From NCBI GenBank assembly GCA_964636385.1, contig CAZWSC010000100.1, forward strand, positions 1 through 46,428: 46,428 nucleotides of DNA, read 5' to 3'. The notes under the pieces were generated by a model. The model saw only the letters and a program-made list of their open reading frames with translations. It was not told the DNA's origin and ran no database searches. The translations under genes were made by a program, and so were the position numbers. This document shows positions 24,201 through 31,356 of this stretch, piece by piece; the stretch's first letter is position 1; each line of letters begins with the position of its first letter. This DNA comes from CAZWSC01 sp964636385 (GTDB lineage: Bacteria; Eisenbacteria; RBG-16-71-46; CAIMUX01).

Positions 24201-25184
24201 CTCGATCGCTCCGGTCTCCACATCCTGCTCGATCTGCAGGGAGGTTGGAGCGCGTGTGCCGTATCGAGTCCACCGGGGATCAGGCAGCTTTACACCGAGG
24301 GCCTCCTCGACTTCTGCGATATGCAGATCGATGCTGTCCGTCCTGGCTGCGAGCTGGTCCCGGCGATCACGCCACTCCGGCCTGAAGAACTCCATAGCCT
24401 CTATGATGGGCCATGCCCGCTCCCGCATTGCCCGCCGGTAGGCAAGGGCATCCTCCGTGGGGATGAGCGAGGGAATGTATGAGAACACGCCGCCTGACGG
24501 GATGCCCGGCGGCCCCGTCATGGAATCAGGCCTTGTCGCCCCGAGAAACACCCGGTCGAGAGAATCTCCGAACGGCGAGGTCCGGGGGATGGCGAGCGCC
24601 TCGGCTATGGGTCCGTCGTCCCAGCTGGCGGGCCGCAGCGGATCCACGCGGGGCCTCCATTCCCGGGGAGCATCGGGCTGGTACGGATCATCTTCCGCGT
24701 CCCGGGGAGAGGTCGGCTCCGGTTGCACGGGAGGAGCCCCGGCGGTATCGGGCAGCGCGGGCAAGTCGGCGGGCAGGTCTTCCGGCAGGAACGGCCCCAT
24801 CAGGGTTGGCAGATCGGCCTCCCCGTTCTTCAGAGTATCCTCCGGAGGAGCATCATGGATCCGGGCCGCTGGGTCCTCCCGATCACGGGGCGGCGGTTCG
24901 GGGCCGAACACGGTGGCATCCGCAATCTCCCCGGCGACTTCCGGACCAGGCGGAGGAGGGGCGGCGACATCCTCCGCAGGCGGCGGGGATGCGGTCAGAG
25001 TGTCCCCGGGGACAGACGCAGATTCGGCCGGAGGAGGAACTCCCCCAGCCTTGGTACCACCCGAGAGAACCGGCCCCGAACCCGGCCGGCAACCTCCGGG
25101 GACCCAGAGGGCGAGCACCAACAGCAGCCAGAACATGATGCTGGGGGAACTCGCCCTCAGAACTGTTACATGACCTGATCTCAA
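18273..25184 (-). CDS. sprA: SprA/Sov-like type IX translocon outer-membrane protein
   Basis: A 2303-residue protein, close to the roughly 2400 residues of Flavobacterium SprA, the very large single-chain barrel that forms the type IX secretion channel. After a hydrophobic signal (about residues 17-31) comes a Pro/Ala-rich segment (about 35-190). The first SprA_N-type block includes SVDIDQSSQATTPLANRIRI and the VDLGNTSLTLPGTNYV-type strand. A second block has PNTKDRLYIDDFEGAKDVVS. Long beta-strand repeats run to the C-terminus, which ends ISAQFTF with a terminal Phe as outer-membrane barrels do. The listed start is a TTG; the ATG at 25136 (MFWLLLVLALW) is a reasonable alternative. No lipobox fits. 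The M28 gene follows by about 100 bases, and lptF is divergent. Confidence 0.9.
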   Translation of the reverse strand: MRSGHVTVLRASSPSIMFWLLLVLALWVPGGCRPGSGPVLSGGTKAGGVPPPAESASVPGDTLTASPPPAEDVAAPPPPGPEVAGEIADATVFGPEPPPRDREDPAARIHDAPPEDTLKNGEADLPTLMGPFLPEDLPADLPALPDTAGAPPVQPEPTSPRDAEDDPYQPDAPREWRPRVDPLRPASWDDGPIAEALAIPRTSPFGDSLDRVFLGATRPDSMTGPPGIPSGGVFSYIPSLIPTEDALAYRRAMRERAWPIIEAMEFFRPEWRDRRDQLAARTDSIDLHIAEVEEALGVKLPDPRWTRYGTRAPTSLQIEQDVETGAIEIVRLAQDAPASPPVAMDQAEFLSRLTSGQFWKVWKAESARGLKAAAVTGSRRGLVRLDIPIEVPSQLRSVFGEGRPNLSVRGSERITFSGTSRWRPKEKGNEMMRRQSKFPTLDMKQELNLQLTGTIGDKVSVDIDQSSQATTPLANRIRIRYKGYEDEIVQSVDLGNTSLTLPGTNYVTYGGRAEGLFGINTQARIGPVQLTGILTKQEGQSDSRSVTRSAETRTVKIDDLNYVANRYFFLRDPNGCPWELDQGTLDVFLDDYYAGNDVEMGAVPVVAWPPGKQYSDSLAYRRSFYRLVAGPPPNGDYQIQTSLYNGHPVLMLNRPLSDEYALAVAYSGWEMDRDLRPVPESFFTVGGGSRPSGLPGEADTLELALIRPSRSDSRIRESDLTIGPWADLRRFELRNVYDLGSRGILRDGFELRIRAKTTFGETQEPDRIGETTFLMMTGLDLSRETDVGRVPGRDDRVDSEFVSYELGLIQFPDLRPFDPDSSDLGYRLAQCSGYTFSRFGPGRPPGPGESPNFDNQRLRRPRALPTTTDSTQYRSPWVYDRINHVNPQADSRFYLEATFRSPVTMINLQAFGILPGSETVTASGRTLVRDRHYRIDYDLGEVEILEAANVTESDEISVNYSYMGFGGSQKTLGGIAAFYRPEDSNLSMSTSWLFESKGGVPGLEGDRPRLGQEPSRTIVGEVAGTYKTESRLLTRLTNAIPGVHARAPSRLNMGFGAGISLPNPNTKDRLYIDDFEGAKDVVSLSMSRRQWQPTSIPLPDYDTNNLPRGADDRAWRRGELWWYSPRRAARERDFRPTLSEREADHNRQIMQMQFFPRGESPEERKESWAGVVQVISTRGRDLSRAQFLDVWVNDFRQYRPQPTPDQERRGYLYIDLGAISEDAMWYREDPDSPLDPGDWFDLARPNGKLDTEDVVYPNGRLDVGGGVNEDTGLDNLLTGQPGAHYFDTYSFDESLADDDPRKYAHINGMEGNQELDTEDLNGNGVLDVLNSYFQIRIPLADSTLWETDVYRDYVHRDPGAPPGLVEPHNGWRRIRIPLGSDSLVTRLWDGDATEPVWERILHARVWVTGFEDRATLQLGGMEIVGNRWYENPISDLRGRPVDPADLAPGEEFYVGVINNKDDAAVYDPPFTVRKQDNIPEREQSITLNFSEFQPGRKASIYRTYGQDQDYTLYENMEFYLKGRYETGDADLICSMRLCRDAANDTLNYYEYRVPVTGHWRLLKIDFAALSQLQLEQPDSTTGLITRDLGDGVVISRRGNPSLTSVKRIALQVSNVGSRPLGRGSVWVNELRLTEVKRDVGLASRMTLSAELSDVARMDFNIQRTGADFLRIGQDRGSGTTSTTWNFSGSTNLSHFIRPLGIDAPVRTSVTSSRSVPKFRTNSDLVLDRATDRDIAESRSVDHSISLSRRQGQTWTDRYLLSPWSVSGGYRRAVTLNPTARDTSTTRRGSVGWNLNMANWGEWDVGSHWLFHPIGRLFGERTRMRLIPTSLSANLTGSHMMQTRYSRTDLSQPYVKQPSQDRNTAGLGLSASARPLSPITYRIDSGRDLMLRENQQSLLGLNLGRETSRKHQLSFSQEIPVLRSELAPRFSWSGNSDLVLARQATSSAEDEPDRANDLRNNRTTTYNARVSLSRLMEYLRDLSRLGGSEDSVGAAGRQAGGGQGRFSIGDINTTYSITSGTSFSLRKGEPGILYQLGLTDDPGRGVKALRQATEQRTRNRNLTLDTRLSLPDRVQITTRFSRAQGQSNSNGMVSTNRTLTWPDVDVNWGGLHEKLGLKRFFRTLQANSRYSRVTTEQGSSLRPKDSETVRTSLNPILSINATSPSGLQASLSSSANSSVTARFGTGASTTSSNDLSVGLTLRKSFNLTRQVTVPLTGRTQTIQSRLDANASLDWRSRRQEVTTGPRKVVSYDTSGWKLATGATYQFTQSINGSASIDVGQDTDNRNEAFTTRFIGVSISAQFTF

Positions 25185-25248
25185 TGTTCCCCAGGGTGTT
25201 GCCCGGTCATCGGTCCCCCCGGGCAGGGTCGACGATGCGCTCAGGTTG

Positions 25249-25277
25249 CTTATACTCCCGCCCAGGGGATAAGTTCA
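25249..25277 (-). promoter_or_regulatory. Weak candidate promoter of sprA
   Basis: Minus strand TGAACT (25272-25277), 17 bases, TATAAG (25249-25254; 5 of 6 in the -10). The -35 is poor. On the opposite strand TATACT (25251-25256) overlaps the same -10 and could serve lptF, so the two divergent units may share a core. Confidence 0.3.
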
Positions 25278-25295
25278 CCCGGCGATCCGCCGGGT
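25277..25295. repeat. 8-bp perfect inverted repeat in the sprA-lptF divergent region
   Basis: acccggcg (25277-25284), atc, cgccgggt (25288-25295). It sits between the two divergent genes, next to the candidate -35 of sprA. It could be an operator for a dimeric regulator or a hairpin in the lptF leader. Confidence 0.45.
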
Positions 25296-25382
25296 ACGCG
25301 ACCGGTTCGTGGCGGACAGGTTCCCCTGCAACATGGGATACGGAAGAAAGGCTCGGGTGGAAGCCCGACGAAAGCAGGACAG

Positions 25383-26774
25383 ATGATCCTTCGACGCTAC
25401 ATAATCCGATCACTTGGCGGACCCTTTCTGATCGGCTTCGGCCTTGTGACATTCGTCCTGATGATGAACATGTTCCTGGACCTGCTGGATCTCCTGATCG
25501 GCAAAGGCATCGATATCTGGTCGGTCACCCGCCTCTTCCTCTTCGCCCTCGGATGGATGGTCGCCCTTTCGATTCCCTGCGGAGTCCTCGTGGCGGCCCT
25601 CATGGCCTATGGGCGACTCAGCCAGGACAACGAGATTATTGCCCTGCGTGCAAGCGGAGTGCACCTGGGGCTCATCATCCTCCCCGCGCTGGCACTGTCG
25701 GTCATTGTGGCTGCGGGTCTGACTCTCTTCAACAACTACGTCCTGCCGGAAAGCAACTTTGCCTACGCATCACTCATCCAGGAGATCACCCGAAAACGCC
25801 CGACGGCCCAGATCAGGGAGGGGGTCATCATCAGCGACTTCAAGGGATACGATCTCTGGATCGGCCGTCTGAACGACCGAACGGGAGACATGCAGGATGT
25901 TCTGATCCTCGACAGCAGAACCCGGACCGACTCCCCTCGGACCATCCTGGGCAGGACCGGCACCCTGACATTCCGGCCAGACGAGAATGCCCTGAACCTC
26001 GTTCTCCATGACGGTGAGATCCACGAGGCCGACCCCGCGTCTCCGACCGGGGAGTACAGACGGCTCAGTTTCGAGACACAGACCATGAGCATCCTGCAGG
26101 GGGAAGAACGCTGGCGTTCTCATGCCAACAGGACACGAGGCCAGAGGGAGATGTCGGTGCGGATGATGCAGGATGAGATCGGGCGGTTGAGGCGGGAATA
26201 CGTCCGACAGGACTCCCTGCTGCTGGCGGCACTGGAGTCGATCCCGCTGGAAAGCCTGGCGGAACTCGACCGTCTGGATCCGGGATCCATGCCCCGGAAA
26301 CCCGGCCTCGGCAGCCTGCTTGCCGGGGTGGCAGACCTTCTGGGCGGGGCGCAGGGCAAGATACCCGACCCACCCCCCGAGTGGACCTCATTCCAGAGGC
26401 GGGCAATCGAGCTGGTCCGATCCCGCCAGAGGGAACAGATGCTGACAATGAGGAAGATCCACGAGTTCCAGGTGGAGATTCACAAGAAGTACTCCATCCC
26501 CGTTGCATGTATTGTTTTTGTGCTGGTTGGAGCGCCCCTGGGCATCATGGCCAGGCGGGGAGGCCTGACGGCGGGAGTTCTGAGCGCCGGATTCTTCGTC
26601 TTCTACTACCTCTGCCTTATCGGAGGGGAATCATTGGCCGATCGCATGATCATTGCGCCCTGGGCCGGCATGTGGACCCCCAACATCATCCTCGGAGGGC
26701 TGGGTATGTACCTGTCTGCGCGGGCGGTCGTGTCCGGCCATCCTGCGCGGCCGCAGAAGAAGGCCGCGGCGTGA
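25383..26774 (+). CDS. lptF: LptF/LptG-family permease with a long insertion
   Basis: A 463-residue YjgP/YjgQ permease, an inner-membrane subunit of the LPS transporter that extracts LPS with LptB and passes it to LptC. Three N-terminal membrane segments (about residues 13-35, 50-78, 98-120) precede a periplasmic beta-jellyroll region with IREGVIISDFKGYDLWIGRL and TLTFRPDENALNLVLHDG. Before the last three membrane segments (from SIPVACIVFVLVGAPLGIMA) lies an extra charged, coiled-coil-like segment of about 100 residues (about 245-365), which makes the protein longer than the usual 360. Its gene overlaps lptG by 4 bases (GTGA). The pair also occurs in this order in many Gram-negatives. Confidence 0.88.
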   Translation: MILRRYIIRSLGGPFLIGFGLVTFVLMMNMFLDLLDLLIGKGIDIWSVTRLFLFALGWMVALSIPCGVLVAALMAYGRLSQDNEIIALRASGVHLGLIILPALALSVIVAAGLTLFNNYVLPESNFAYASLIQEITRKRPTAQIREGVIISDFKGYDLWIGRLNDRTGDMQDVLILDSRTRTDSPRTILGRTGTLTFRPDENALNLVLHDGEIHEADPASPTGEYRRLSFETQTMSILQGEERWRSHANRTRGQREMSVRMMQDEIGRLRREYVRQDSLLLAALESIPLESLAELDRLDPGSMPRKPGLGSLLAGVADLLGGAQGKIPDPPPEWTSFQRRAIELVRSRQREQMLTMRKIHEFQVEIHKKYSIPVACIVFVLVGAPLGIMARRGGLTAGVLSAGFFVFYYLCLIGGESLADRMIIAPWAGMWTPNIILGGLGMYLSARAVVSGHPARPQKKAAA

Positions 26775-27847
26775 GGATTCTCGACAGATACCTGCTGAGG
26801 GAGTTCGTCTCGTACTCCGTCCTGGGTCTGGGAACCTTCATCGCGATCACGATCATCGTTGATCTCACGGAAAAGCTGTCAAGGTTCGTCGACCACAGCA
26901 CTCCCATTTCCACCGTGCTGAGATACTACGCATACGGCCTGCCGGCGCTGCTGACGCAGATGCTCCCGGTTGCGGTGCTTCTGGGCAGTCTGCTTTCCCT
27001 GGGCCAGTTGCGGAAGCACAACGAGATCACCGCCATGCAGAGCAGCGGAGAGAGTCCCTGGCGCCTGGCCCGTCCGCTGCTGCTCCTTGCCCTGCTAATC
27101 TCGATCGGCCAGTACACACTGAACGAGACGGTCGGCCCGGGCGCGTACGTTGAGCAGTCCAGGATAATGACAGAGGAGATCCGCCGCCAGGCCGTGGACC
27201 GCAGCAGCCGCACGACGGTCCGTCTTCTGGGTGGTGGCAGCCGTTTCTACGTGGCGCAGTACTACGATGCCGGAACCTTCACCCTCCGGGATGTCTCCGT
27301 ACAGTTCCTGGACCGATCGGAAATGCGGGAACGTGTGGATGCCAACCGGGCTGAATATGTCGATGGAGTATGGCGCTTCCGCAACGGGTTTTACAGGACC
27401 TTCATTGACACGGCCGAGGTCGCGGTCTCCTTTCGCACGTACGGATCCACCACCATGACCGAGCAGCCGGGCGACTTCGGTCGGACCCAGATGGATCCTT
27501 TCAACATGGGCATGCGGCCCCTCCTCGTGTATGCAAGAAGGCTCAAGGAGAGCGGGGGCCAGGTCCAGACTCACATGACCAACTTCCACATTCGCGCCTC
27601 CTTTCCCCTCGCCTCCCTGGTGATGGTGCTTCTTGGGACGGGGCTGTCTCTTCGTGTGGCGCGGGGCGGAAACGTGGCGCTTGGCTTCGGAATCAGCATA
27701 ACCGTGGGGTTTGCCTACTTCGCTTTCGTGCGCCTGGGGCAGGCGCTTGGTTACAGCGGTACAATCCCGCCGATGCTCGCAGCCTGGCTGGGAAATCTGG
27801 CCTTCGGCACGGTCGGTGCCTTCCTCTTCTGGAAGATCACCCGCTGA
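26771..27847 (+). CDS. lptG: LptG-like permease of the LPS transporter
   Basis: A 358-residue YjgP/YjgQ permease from the GTG at 26771 (reads MRILDRYLLREFVSYSVLG when initiated), overlapping the lptF stop. The frame is open further upstream but only inside lptF. Three N-terminal membrane segments, with GSLLSLGQLRKHNEITAMQSSG after the second (the conserved G-x-L-x-R-x-x-E-x-x-A-x-x-x-x-G coupling motif), are followed by a jellyroll region and three C-terminal segments starting at RASFPLASLVMVLLGTGLS. Length is normal. It ends 18 bases from the convergent pilT. Confidence 0.88.
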   Translation: MRILDRYLLREFVSYSVLGLGTFIAITIIVDLTEKLSRFVDHSTPISTVLRYYAYGLPALLTQMLPVAVLLGSLLSLGQLRKHNEITAMQSSGESPWRLARPLLLLALLISIGQYTLNETVGPGAYVEQSRIMTEEIRRQAVDRSSRTTVRLLGGGSRFYVAQYYDAGTFTLRDVSVQFLDRSEMRERVDANRAEYVDGVWRFRNGFYRTFIDTAEVAVSFRTYGSTTMTEQPGDFGRTQMDPFNMGMRPLLVYARRLKESGGQVQTHMTNFHIRASFPLASLVMVLLGTGLSLRVARGGNVALGFGISITVGFAYFAFVRLGQALGYSGTIPPMLAAWLGNLAFGTVGAFLFWKITR

Positions 27848-27865
27848 CCGGATGCCCCGGATGTC

Positions 27866-29119
27866 TCAGTAACGGACTATTCCGTCCGGCCCCTGCCTCG
27901 GCTCCCGTGACACGTTCGCCGGGCCATCAAGCGGAGGTTCCTTCCCGTGCTGGTCCTCGAACGGACAGGCGGATGCTCCATCGGTACCAGTCGCCCTCTC
28001 CCCTTCGCCATCATTTTCCCTGTCGAACGCATCCCACGTTGTGTCACTGGAAGCGTGAATCCCCTTGATGCGCAGCGCAAACTCGGTCGGGTTGGAGGAG
28101 TTCTCCATGGCCGATTCCAGGCTGATGCGCCCCTCGCGGTAGAACCTCATCAGGGACTGGTCGAAGGACTGCATTCCGTGAGAGGAGGTCCCTTCCTGTA
28201 TCGCCTGCTTGATAAGGTGCGTCTTCTCCGGCTCGACCAGGTACTCGGCGACAAGCGGTGTCTTCACCATGATCTCGCAGGCCGGCACCCTCCCCTTGCC
28301 GCACGTGGTGACGATCAGGCGCTGGGACACGATCGCCTGCAGCGTGGAGGCCAGGAGGAAACGGATCTCCTGATGCTGGTGCGGGGGGTAGAACGAGATG
28401 ATGCGGTTGACGGTCTGCGCCGCATCCACTGTGTGCAGGGTCGAAAGGACGAGGTGGCCCGTGTCGGCCGCCATGAGCGCAATGGCCATGGTGTCCCTGT
28501 CACGGATCTCGCCCAGCAGAATCACATCGGGATCCTGGCGAAGAACGTGCTTCAGTGCGTGGAGATAAGTATCCGTGTCAAGCCCCACCTCGCGCTGGCT
28601 GATCATGCTCTTGTCGTCCCTGTGCAGGAACTCGATCGGATCTTCGATCGTCATGATGCAACGGGACATGCTCCGGTTGATGCAGTCGATCATCGAGGCG
28701 AGGGTCGTGGACTTCCCGCTCCCCACCGTGCCTGTGATGAGGACAAGCCCGCGGGGCAGGAGGGCCAGTCTCTCCACCGATGGCGGAAGGTTGAGGTCCT
28801 CGAATGCGGGCACACCCAGGGGCACATGGCGGAGCACCATGGCCGGCGTGCCGCGCTGGTAGTAGAAGTTCGCACGGAACCGCGCAAGACCAGGCACCGA
28901 GACCGCGAAATCGATCTCCCTGCTGGAGTGGAACTCCTCCTTCTGCCGGGGAGTCAGGACCTGGTCCACCACCGCCTCAATGTCCTTCGAGGAAGGAGGC
29001 GGATGGTCCATCTGGACCAGAAAGCCGTCCACCCGGATCTGAGGCCGCGAGCCGGCCTTGACGTGCAGATCGCTGGCCCTTGCCTCCAGCATCGATTCGA
29101 GAATACTGCGAAAGTCCAC
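27866..29119 (-). CDS. pilT: PilT-type twitching ATPase
   Basis: About 417 residues from the GTG at 29119, which follows GGAGGG by 7 bases and gives the family beginning DFRSILESMLEARASDLHVKAG; an ATG at 29134 is less well placed. Walker A is GTVGSGKST (canonical GPTGSGKST), Asp box TIEDPIEFLH, Walker B VILLGEIRD, His box HTVDAAQTVNRIISFYP. The ATPase powers type IV pilus retraction. The C-terminal AIQEG and MQSFDQSLMRFYREGRI are also PilT-like; a hydrophilic tail of about 55 residues follows. No pilin or pilB/C gene is near, so use of the protein in this organism is open. Confidence 0.9.
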   Translation of the reverse strand: MDFRSILESMLEARASDLHVKAGSRPQIRVDGFLVQMDHPPPSSKDIEAVVDQVLTPRQKEEFHSSREIDFAVSVPGLARFRANFYYQRGTPAMVLRHVPLGVPAFEDLNLPPSVERLALLPRGLVLITGTVGSGKSTTLASMIDCINRSMSRCIMTIEDPIEFLHRDDKSMISQREVGLDTDTYLHALKHVLRQDPDVILLGEIRDRDTMAIALMAADTGHLVLSTLHTVDAAQTVNRIISFYPPHQHQEIRFLLASTLQAIVSQRLIVTTCGKGRVPACEIMVKTPLVAEYLVEPEKTHLIKQAIQEGTSSHGMQSFDQSLMRFYREGRISLESAMENSSNPTEFALRIKGIHASSDTTWDAFDRENDGEGERATGTDGASACPFEDQHGKEPPLDGPANVSREPRQGPDGIVRY

Positions 29120-29224
29120 GGGGCATCCCTCCATGTCCGATTCCGGGCACTGCCTGCCTATTGTCTTCGGCGGAACGGATCCGCTTCTGGAGGGTCTATC
29201 GGGGCATGTTGGCGGCAGGACGGG

Positions 29225-30286
29225 TCAGGCCAGGATCCTGCCCACTGCCCGTCGCACCGACTCGGCAGGCACTTCGGGCACGATCAGGGCTGATCCGAGT
29301 TTCCCGGTGAGCACCCATTCGGACTCGCCGGCCGGGTCCAGCCTCGAAAGCACGGCATCCGGCTCTACCCCGTTGGTGCGAACGGGAAGACCAAACCGCT
29401 CGAGAAGACTCTCCACCCTGGAGGCCTCGGCCTCGCTGAGTCCGGACACCGCCTGGGAGATCCTCAGATCAGCGGTCATCCCAAGCGCCACCGCCTCACC
29501 GTGCAGGAATCTTGAGAACCCGGTTGCCGCCTCTATCGCGTGTCCCACAGTGTGGCCGAAGTCGAGCAGGCTGCGGTCTGGGTTGGCGGCCGGCTCACCC
29601 TCCACCATCCTGGCCTTCACGGACAGCGACCGTGCAAGGATCTCCTCCAGGGCGGGGGAGCGTGAGAGAGTAGCCGGCGGCTCCTTCTCCAGGATGTCAA
29701 GGAGTTGCAGATCCCCTATCACGCCGGACTTGACCACCTCCGCGAGTCCTGCCGTGAGTTGCCTGGGATCCTGGCTGTTCAGCCACTCCGGGGATATGAG
29801 CACGGCAGACGGCTGGTGAATGCCGCCGATCAGGTTCCGCTGATCTCCGAAGTTCAGTCCCGTCATCCCGCCGACGCTCGAGTCGACCTGGGAGTGGAGG
29901 GTCGTCGGGATCTGTACGAGCCGTATTCCGTGCATCCAGGTGGCGGCCGCGAAGCCTGCCAGATCCCCAAGGACGCCGCCTCCAAAGACAGCCAGCGTCC
30001 CGTCCCTTCCCACCCCTGCCGCCTGGAGGTGGTCGTAGATGCGCATCAGGGTCGCATGGGTCTTAGTCCGCTCGCCACCCGGCAGTTCCAGCACGGCCGG
30101 CTCTATACGCACAGAACCAAGTGCAGACAGCACATCGTCTGCCCAGAATCTCCAGGCCTCCCGGTCCACGATCATGGCCCAGGGAACGGACGGCCAGTCA
30201 CGCAGCAGCGTGCGGAGATCCCAGTCGCGCCAGGGGCCGACTCGAATCGGGTATCCCCTGCCCAGGGCAATGTGAAGATCGATCAC
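29225..30286 (-). CDS. aroB: 3-Dehydroquinate synthase (AroB-like) with a Lys-to-Met change
   Basis: A 353-residue NAD- and metal-dependent enzyme that cyclises DAHP to 3-dehydroquinate in the shikimate pathway. Chosen start: GTG at 30286, overlapping the upstream stop (GTGA); the frame is open to 30511 only within the neighbour gene. Visible: GGERTK, GGGVLGDLAGFAAATWMHG, PTTLHSQVDSSVGG, the metal ligands in AGLAEVVKSG, DFGHTVGHAIE and FLHGEAVALGM. After SSVGG the enzymes normally have Lys-Thr; here Met141 (codon at 29864-29866, ATG) is followed by TGLNFGDQRNLIGG, with Arg150 where a second Lys usually is. The metal and NAD sites are intact. Either a drifted AroB or a relative with another substrate. 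Confidence 0.85.
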   Translation of the reverse strand: MIDLHIALGRGYPIRVGPWRDWDLRTLLRDWPSVPWAMIVDREAWRFWADDVLSALGSVRIEPAVLELPGGERTKTHATLMRIYDHLQAAGVGRDGTLAVFGGGVLGDLAGFAAATWMHGIRLVQIPTTLHSQVDSSVGGMTGLNFGDQRNLIGGIHQPSAVLISPEWLNSQDPRQLTAGLAEVVKSGVIGDLQLLDILEKEPPATLSRSPALEEILARSLSVKARMVEGEPAANPDRSLLDFGHTVGHAIEAATGFSRFLHGEAVALGMTADLRISQAVSGLSEAEASRVESLLERFGLPVRTNGVEPDAVLSRLDPAGESEWVLTGKLGSALIVPEVPAESVRRAVGRILA

Positions 30287-31335
30287 GTGCGCTCCACCGG
30301 ACGGAATGTGCGGGCCAGCGCGAGTACCTCCCGCAGCACGGGAAGCTTGTCTCCCGGCGGATTGAAGACGGAGCAGTCGATCATGTAGAACCGGTCGTCC
30401 CGTGTGAAGACAAAGGTCCTGAACGGCCCTCCCATGGTGTACTTGCGGTTCTGCCAGATGCCGTGCAGGACCGTGGCCGGCCTCCCCTGGAACTGACCGT
30501 CTTCCCCCCATGACCGTTCGAAGAGAACGGCGTCTCCGTCGTAGTACTCGAACCCGAGTGCATGGCGAAGTCTCAGCATCTCCTCAATCGTCTGCGGCAT
30601 ATCCGCGGCCGGGCCATAGTGGACCATGAGAAATCGCGGCGGCTCGGGATCGATCACCCTGTAGAGGCGGACCAGACGTCCCTGCTGATCCTCGGCTACG
30701 AGGTAGTCCCTGGGCACCGTGATGTGGAATCCGTGATGCTGCTCGAGATAGCGGGTCATGTGCGTGTCCTCGCCCAGCGCGAGCACCACGTGGCCCAGAG
30801 ACTGCTCGAGCCCCCGTTCGAACGCATCCACGATCCCGGTGCCGGACTCGCGCATGTAGGAGACGAAGGCCCCCGGGTCTGATGTGTGAATGACCATCAC
30901 CGTCTGGCCAAGGGCCCAGACGTCCCGCACAACCCGGAAGGCGACCTCCTGCTTCCGCATCCCGTCAAGGTCGCCTTCGGAGAGGATGCGCCTGAGCGGC
31001 CTGGCCAGGGCTCCGGGCTGGTTCATGTCCAGCAGGAAAACCAGACTCTTCCAGTCCCTCGCTCCCTGGAAGACTCCGGGAGAAACGGCACGCATGCTGA
31101 ACCGTGCTTCGGGACGCATCATCTCGACAGGCGCCTCCATCGCAGCCGTCAGCGCCTGAACCCGCGCGTCGCCCGGCCCCCACGGAGTGACGAGGCCCGG
31201 CTCACCGGCTCTCCCGACCGCCATCCGGAGGCCCTTCGGACATCCGGCGCCGTAGACGAGGACTGCCGCTCCGGCGAAAACCAGCGCGGCCCGCAGCAGA
31301 AACTGTCTACCGCCTCCGCGACGACTGTCGCGCAT
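30283..31335 (-). CDS. DUF4837 lipoprotein-like protein
   Basis: A 350-residue protein with a hydrophobic signal followed by Cys (AAVLVYGAGCPKG, about residue 32), as in FCB-group lipoproteins, though the lipobox is not canonical. The body has the layout of DUF4837: a globular part with FLLDMNQPGALARPLRRILS and VVRDVWALGQTVMVI, a second copy of similar alternating structure from HHGFHITVPRDYLVAE, and FLMVHYGPAADMPQT. The final FRTFVFTRDDRFYMIDCSVF segment is also typical. Function unknown; DUF4837 is best known from Bacteroidota, which supports the FCB placement. It overlaps aroB by 4 bases and follows the PDZ protein by 21 bases. Confidence 0.75.
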   Translation of the reverse strand: MRDSRRGGGRQFLLRAALVFAGAAVLVYGAGCPKGLRMAVGRAGEPGLVTPWGPGDARVQALTAAMEAPVEMMRPEARFSMRAVSPGVFQGARDWKSLVFLLDMNQPGALARPLRRILSEGDLDGMRKQEVAFRVVRDVWALGQTVMVIHTSDPGAFVSYMRESGTGIVDAFERGLEQSLGHVVLALGEDTHMTRYLEQHHGFHITVPRDYLVAEDQQGRLVRLYRVIDPEPPRFLMVHYGPAADMPQTIEEMLRLRHALGFEYYDGDAVLFERSWGEDGQFQGRPATVLHGIWQNRKYTMGGPFRTFVFTRDDRFYMIDCSVFNPPGDKLPVLREVLALARTFRPVERT

Positions 31336-31356
31336 CGCTCCTCCTGATCTCCCCCG

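Noticed and set aside
30287..30511. N-terminal extension of AroB by about 75 residues
   Set aside because: The extension lies wholly within the DUF4837 gene, is unlike any AroB, and the GTG at 30286 gives the family length.
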